Positions 49,980-54,245 of a stretch of DNA of 54,245 bases are shown here, in pieces (positions within the stretch are counted from its first letter, which is position 1; each line of letters opens with the position of its first letter). Source of the stretch: Bradyrhizobium manausense (lineage in GTDB: Bacteria > Pseudomonadota > Alphaproteobacteria > Rhizobiales > Xanthobacteraceae); contig NZ_LJYG01000085.1 of assembly GCF_001440035.1 (NCBI RefSeq), forward strand, positions 142,779 through 197,023. Direction: 5' to 3'. A program made the translations under genes and the position numbers. Under the pieces are notes generated by a model. That model worked only from the letters and a program-made list of their open reading frames with translations, had not been told where the DNA came from and ran no database searches.

Positions 49980-50957
49980 TCACTCGCCCGGCGCGATTGC
50001 GTTGCTGGGCGTCGGCCGATCGGTGATCTGCTGGCCGAACAGGCTGCCAATCAGTTCGACCGCGGTGCGGGCGGTGCGCCCGCGCTCGTCCAGGAATGGG
50101 TTGAGCTCGACGATGTCGACCGATCCCACCACCCCGGAATCATGCAGCAACTCCATGATCAGATGCGCCTCGCGATAGGTCGCGCCTCCCGGCACCGTGG
50201 TGCCGACGCCGGGCGCGACGCAGGGATCGAGAAAATCGACATCGAAGCTGACATGCAGCACGCCGTTGTCCGCCTTGACGCGCTCGATCACGCGCCGGAT
50301 CAGCACTGCAACGCCGAACTCGTCGATCTGACGCATGTCGACGACCCTGATCCGGCGGGCGCGCATCAGCTCCTTTTCGAGCTTGTCGATTGAACGCGCG
50401 CCGAACAGATCGAGCCTGCCAGGATCAATCGAGGCGCGTGCATCATCGCCCAGGAGGCCATCGAGGCCTGCCTCGCCGCACAGGAACGCGGCCGACATGC
50501 CGTGCATGTTGGCTGTAATCGTCGTCTCGGGCGTGTTGTAGTCGGCATGCGCGTCGAGCCAAAGCACGAACAGATCGCGTCCATGCTCCCGCCAATGGCG
50601 CGCCATGGCGTTGACCGATCCCATCGACAAGGTGTGATCGCCTCCCAGGAAGATTGGCAATGCGCCAGTTTGCGCGATTTCATAGCCGCGACGGCTGAGC
50701 ACACGCGTCCAGCGCTGGATTTCGCGGTAATGATTGGCCTTTGCCGGCGGCCTGTCGGCGAGATCCCTGATCTCGGCCACCGAGAGATCGCCATAGTCGA
50801 CGACTTCGAAATCCAGGCTTTCGAGCAGGGTTGCAAGGCCGGCGGTCCGCAGCGCGGCGGGGCCCATCAAGGTGCCGCGCTGCGAGGCGCCCATGTCGAT
50901 GGGCGCGCCCAGCAACGCGATGCGCCGGGCTCGATCCGTGATGGTTCGATCGGTCAC
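49980..50957 (-). CDS. rocF: Arginase
   Basis: This 325-aa ureohydrolase has the manganese motifs GGDHT (residues 105-109), DAHAD (135-139) and SFDVDFLDP. The arginase-specific features include MHGM and the C-terminal ELNPFLDERGRTA. It splits arginine to ornithine and urea. Agmatinase and formimidoglutamase are less likely given the length and the NPFLDE ending. It stands alone on the minus strand with no other arginine catabolism gene beside it. Confidence 0.93.
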   Translation of the reverse strand: MTDRTITDRARRIALLGAPIDMGASQRGTLMGPAALRTAGLATLLESLDFEVVDYGDLSVAEIRDLADRPPAKANHYREIQRWTRVLSRRGYEIAQTGALPIFLGGDHTLSMGSVNAMARHWREHGRDLFVLWLDAHADYNTPETTITANMHGMSAAFLCGEAGLDGLLGDDARASIDPGRLDLFGARSIDKLEKELMRARRIRVVDMRQIDEFGVAVLIRRVIERVKADNGVLHVSFDVDFLDPCVAPGVGTTVPGGATYREAHLIMELLHDSGVVGSVDIVELNPFLDERGRTARTAVELIGSLFGQQITDRPTPSNAIAPGE

Positions 50958-51075
50958 GGCAATCTCCTGAGGTCAGCAAGGCTGCACTAGCGTAACAGAG
51001 ATTCGCATCCGGCGTTTCACGGGGGAGCCGGAACAAATTCCCGCGCGCGGCATTTTCCCACCAAGGCCGGTACCC

Positions 51076-51160
51076 GCCGTTCAAGACGGCGCCTGTCGCG
51101 GATAGCCAAAGGCCCTCGGGCCCGCTGTTCAAAACGAGCGCACGCGCGGATAGCCAAAGG
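51076..51160. repeat. Two imperfect 37-bp direct repeats
   Basis: Units at 51076-51112 and 51124-51160 both start GC-GTTCAA-ACG and end with the identical 16-mer CGCGGATAGCCAAAGG, spaced 48 bp apart. They lie in the 245-bp gap between arginase and the small gene at 51203. Role unknown. Confidence 0.7.
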
Positions 51161-51202
51161 TACCGGTCTCCGTCCTTCCGTCAGGTTCTGGAGGTCGCGA
51201 GC

Positions 51203-51463
51203 TTGAGCACGGACATACCGCAGCCCAATCCCCAGCCCGGCATGGCCGAGCGCGCCATCGATGCAGCGACCGACGTGTCGCACACCATCGGCGAGGTCGC
51301 AGGAGGCTTGCATGCCGCCGTCGATCGCCTCACTTACGCGATCGACGAAGCGCGAAAGCCGGGCCGGCCGCTTTCAACGGTGGCGGCGATCACGCGCGAG
51401 GCCCCCCTGGCCAGCCTGTTCGTCGCATTCCTCTTTGGCGTCGCAATCGCGCGCCGGCGCTGA
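51203..51463 (+). CDS. Small tail-anchored protein, ElaB/DUF883-like topology
   Basis: This 86-aa protein has a helical, polar N-terminal part (ERAIDAATDVSHTIGEVAGG) and a C-terminal membrane segment (APLASLFVAFLFGVAIARRR). Its tail resembles that of the FNR/FixK-linked protein at 2679, although the rest differs. The start is TTG with GGAGG about 8 nt upstream. It is convergent with the GGDEF/EAL gene, with 8 bp between the ends. Confidence 0.7.
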   Translation: MSTDIPQPNPQPGMAERAIDAATDVSHTIGEVAGGLHAAVDRLTYAIDEARKPGRPLSTVAAITREAPLASLFVAFLFGVAIARRR

Positions 51464-51471
51464 CGATCGGT

Positions 51472-54216
51472 TCAGGCGGCGCTGACGGCTTCGAGCTCGG
51501 CCGCCAAGAAGGTCTTTTCGAACGCGTCGGCAGACATCGGGCGACCGAAGAAATAGCCTTGCCCTTCTTCGCATCCCATACCGACCAGGAAGTCGGCCGT
51601 AGCGCGGTTCTCGATTCCTTCGGCAACAACCGTCAAGCCGAGCTGCTTGCTGAGGCCGATGGTCGAGCCGACAATGGCGGCATCGTCGGAATCGGCGAGC
51701 AGATCGATCACAAAAGAGCGGTCAATCTTGAGCCCGTCGAGGGGAAATTTCTTCAGGTAGCTCAGGCTTGCATAGCCCGTTCCGAAATCGTCGAACAGAA
51801 TGCGTACGCCGAGTTGCTGGATGCGCTTGAACATGTCGAGCACCCGGACCTCGTCGTGCAACAGGACATCCTCGGTAACTTCGATCTCGAGCAGCGAGGG
51901 AGTAAGTCCCGTCGTTCTCAGCAGCTCCGCAACGGAATGCGCGAGATCGCCGGAGTGGAGCTGCGATGGCGAGAGGTTGATTGCGACGCGGACCGCATTT
52001 CCCGACAATTCCCACCCGCGCGCCTGCCGGACGGCGGTCTCCATCACCCAGCCCGCGATCCGCTCGGACAGCGCCGAGGTGTTGACCACCGGCATGAACT
52101 CGCCCGGCGAGACGTAGCCGCGCATCGGGTGACGCCAGCGGATCAACGCTTCGGCTCCGACCAGGCTGCCGTCGATCAGGCGGACCTGGGGTTGATAGAA
52201 CAGCTCGAACTCGCCGCGATCCGCCGCAAGCGCCAGTTCGCTCTCCAGCGTCAGCCGGCTTTCCAGCTCCTGCCTGATCGCGCTTTCGAAGATCACATGG
52301 CCTCCGCGCCGCGTCAGCTTCGCCTTGGTGAGCGCAAGGTGGGCGTTGCTAAGGAGATCGTCCGCATTCTGTCCCCCGTCGGGATAGACGGCAACACCCA
52401 TGCTGATCCTGACGCGGTGCTGGCGCGTACCCGTCGCGAGCGGCGCATCGAACGCGCGCACAATCCGCTCGGCGAACGCGGCCACAGGCTCGAAAACAGT
52501 GGCGCAATCCAGCGCAATCGCGAACTCGTCACCGCTGAGCCTTGCGACGAGCGCCTTGCCGTCGACTTCGGTCCGCAGGCGCTCGGCCACCGCCCGCAGC
52601 ACGAGGTCGCCGGCTGCGTGTCCGAGCATGTCGTTGATCTGCTGGAAGCCATCGAGTCCGAGCACGAGCAATGCGACCTCGGAGGACCGCCGCTCCGCAG
52701 CAGCGATTAGACCGACGAGGCCGGCGTGCAGCGTGTTGCGGTTGGCAAGTCCGGTCAGCGCATCGTATTCGGCGAGATATCTGACACGTTCGGCCTCGCG
52801 CTTGCGCACCGAGATGTCGCGCAAGATCGCGCCATACTGGAAGCCGTCCGTTCCCTGCCAGCCCGAAAAGCTCGCCTCGACCGGAAAGGTTTCGCCGTTC
52901 TTGCGGCGTCCTTCGAACTCGACGACCACGGCGCCGCCGGGGACCAGCAACGCCTGCCGCGCCGCGTCTCGGATCGCGAAGCCCTTCGCACCGGCTTCCG
53001 CCGGAATCGCGCAAAGCGTTTCGAACGGGTGACCGATGATTTCGGTCGGCATATAGCCAAAGATCGCGCTTGCACCGGGATTCCAGACCGTGATCCGATG
53101 ATGTTCATCGGTGCAGACCAGACCATCGCCGAGCGACATCGCGATGCGGTGGAACCGACTTTCGGCGATACGTCCCAAGAGGCTGCGGAAGTCGATCTCG
53201 TCCAGCGCGATGGCGGCCAGATAGGCGATGATCGCGATGTGGAAGAGCGAGGTGTCGATGATGAGCGGCCAACGCTGCTGCACCAGGACCGCAGTCAGTT
53301 CGATACTGGCGCCGGCTGCAACCAGGATGGCGACGCGGGCGCCGGGCGCAACACGGCGCCAGGAATACATCATCAGTAGACAGATCACGGCAAGGCCGAC
53401 AATCATGCCGACATCGGACGTCCAGCGCAGCATACGGTTCTGAAGGACCGATTCTGCCGCCAATGCCTGGAGCACAGGTCCTGCGATGATGCGGCCGTTG
53501 GGAACGCTGAACCGGTCCCCCAATTCGAACGCGGTAGCACCGACGATGACCTTCTTGTCCCTGAGCTTATCGAGCGCCGCGGCGTCAGCCCGCAGCACGT
53601 CGACATAAGAAACAACCGGAATCGATCCTGCCCGAATGCTGAAGTCGATCAGGAAAGGCGGACGCCGGTCGACGTTCTGCCCGGCCAAGACGACCGCCAT
53701 CGACGGCATCTGCGCATCGCCGAGTTTCTCTCCGACCGGGTAGCGGCGAACCAGTCCATCAGGTTCAACCGCGACATTGACGACGGCCGGCCATGACTGT
53801 CTGCTGAACGGCTTGAGGGGACGATTGATGTGAACCGCGCCGCCATTTGGCGTGGGCTGTTTGAAGGACGGCAGGATCGTCGAGCCTCCGACCTTCCGAA
53901 GCGCGGTGAGGAAGGCATCGTCGGAGGCTGGATCCGAGGGCGTACTGAAGTCGATGTCGAAGGCTATATCCTGTGCGCCGGCGGCCTCCAGCCTGTGCAG
54001 GAGGTCGGCGTGCAGGCTGCGCGGCCAGGGCCATACGCCGATCTGATCGATCGAGGGGGCATCGATGGCCACCACGACGACGCTACCGGTGGCGGAACGC
54101 GACTGCCAGGCGAAGCGCAGATCGGTGAGCGCGTTGCGCAGCGCGCCGTGCCATCCCGTGGACAGCACGACCGCCAGCGCGATCACGACAAGAATATGCG
54201 GCCGATAGCGTTTCAC
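51472..54216 (-). CDS. CHASE2-PAS-GGDEF-EAL cyclic-di-GMP signalling protein
   Basis: This 914-aa membrane receptor has an N-terminal helix (about residues 7-28) and a periplasmic CHASE2 sensor domain (AIDAPSIDQIGVWPWPR onward, to about 275). Three more helices (about 275-345), a PAS domain (about 350-465), a GGDEF domain (about 485-650) and an EAL domain (about 665-905) follow. The GGDEF active site reads SGDEF, a variant still found in active enzymes. The EAL domain keeps EALIRWRHP, INLSPSQ, DDFGTGYASLSYL, KIDRSF and VAEGIE, so phosphodiesterase activity is likely. The signal for CHASE2 is unknown. The start at 54216 leaves only 29 bp to the window end. Confidence 0.92.
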   Translation of the reverse strand: MKRYRPHILVVIALAVVLSTGWHGALRNALTDLRFAWQSRSATGSVVVVAIDAPSIDQIGVWPWPRSLHADLLHRLEAAGAQDIAFDIDFSTPSDPASDDAFLTALRKVGGSTILPSFKQPTPNGGAVHINRPLKPFSRQSWPAVVNVAVEPDGLVRRYPVGEKLGDAQMPSMAVVLAGQNVDRRPPFLIDFSIRAGSIPVVSYVDVLRADAAALDKLRDKKVIVGATAFELGDRFSVPNGRIIAGPVLQALAAESVLQNRMLRWTSDVGMIVGLAVICLLMMYSWRRVAPGARVAILVAAGASIELTAVLVQQRWPLIIDTSLFHIAIIAYLAAIALDEIDFRSLLGRIAESRFHRIAMSLGDGLVCTDEHHRITVWNPGASAIFGYMPTEIIGHPFETLCAIPAEAGAKGFAIRDAARQALLVPGGAVVVEFEGRRKNGETFPVEASFSGWQGTDGFQYGAILRDISVRKREAERVRYLAEYDALTGLANRNTLHAGLVGLIAAAERRSSEVALLVLGLDGFQQINDMLGHAAGDLVLRAVAERLRTEVDGKALVARLSGDEFAIALDCATVFEPVAAFAERIVRAFDAPLATGTRQHRVRISMGVAVYPDGGQNADDLLSNAHLALTKAKLTRRGGHVIFESAIRQELESRLTLESELALAADRGEFELFYQPQVRLIDGSLVGAEALIRWRHPMRGYVSPGEFMPVVNTSALSERIAGWVMETAVRQARGWELSGNAVRVAINLSPSQLHSGDLAHSVAELLRTTGLTPSLLEIEVTEDVLLHDEVRVLDMFKRIQQLGVRILFDDFGTGYASLSYLKKFPLDGLKIDRSFVIDLLADSDDAAIVGSTIGLSKQLGLTVVAEGIENRATADFLVGMGCEEGQGYFFGRPMSADAFEKTFLAAELEAVSAA

Positions 54217-54245
54217 CCGATCCTCCCGCGCCCCCGCTCTCGCGG

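Overview
The window looks like a chromosomal segment of a Bradyrhizobium-type alphaproteobacterium (Nitrobacteraceae). The reasons are high GC, the gene families present, two perfect families of Bradyrhizobium-style palindromic repeats, and many small lineage-restricted proteins. No rRNA, tRNA, CRISPR array, prophage or intact insertion sequence was seen.

Region 1 (1-13.5 kb) is a low-oxygen/stress island. It holds an MCE/Mla-type lipid ABC transporter (cut by the left edge), two small membrane-anchored proteins, a Pat-like acyl-CoA-synthetase/GNAT fusion, a tandem universal stress protein, a zinc alcohol dehydrogenase, a kinase/P-loop fusion, a CHAD protein, a PHA synthase and a CBS-BON protein. 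The three divergent intergenic gaps each hold two perfect TTGA-N6-TCAA boxes, the FNR/FixK recognition sequence. One box faces each gene, 54-77 nt from the start codon. The whole block reads as a regulon of an FNR/FixK activator that is encoded elsewhere.

Region 2 (13.5-38 kb) is a catabolic island of about 20 genes for an unknown, probably aromatic or N-heteroaromatic acid. It has two acyl-CoA ligases, a PhzS-like FAD hydroxylase, a two-component flavin monooxygenase, beta-oxidation-type enzymes, a RidA imine deaminase, an opine-dehydrogenase-like enzyme, a NicX-like ring-cleavage dioxygenase, an IlvD-type dehydratase, a CoA-transferase, a complete NitT/TauT-type importer and an orphan LivK-type binding protein. 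A MarR repressor gene lies inside it. Related AT-rich inverted repeats (core TTTNAAGCNTNAAA) lie in front of MarR and of most operons, so one repressor probably controls the set. The combination does not match any pathway I can name in full and is the best candidate here for an undescribed system.

Region 3 (38-46 kb) is a small-protein region. It contains a GNAT pseudogene with two frameshifts, about ten short or membrane proteins, dispersed repeats, a perfect 32-bp tandem duplication and strong hairpin terminators in gene-poor DNA. It also holds a Crp-type regulator and an Nramp-type transporter whose only plausible start is CTG.

Region 4 (46-54.2 kb) is ordinary metabolism and signalling: an enolase-superfamily enzyme, a SoxC-type molybdenum dehydrogenase with its cytochrome c, arginase, and a CHASE2-PAS-GGDEF-EAL protein at the right edge.
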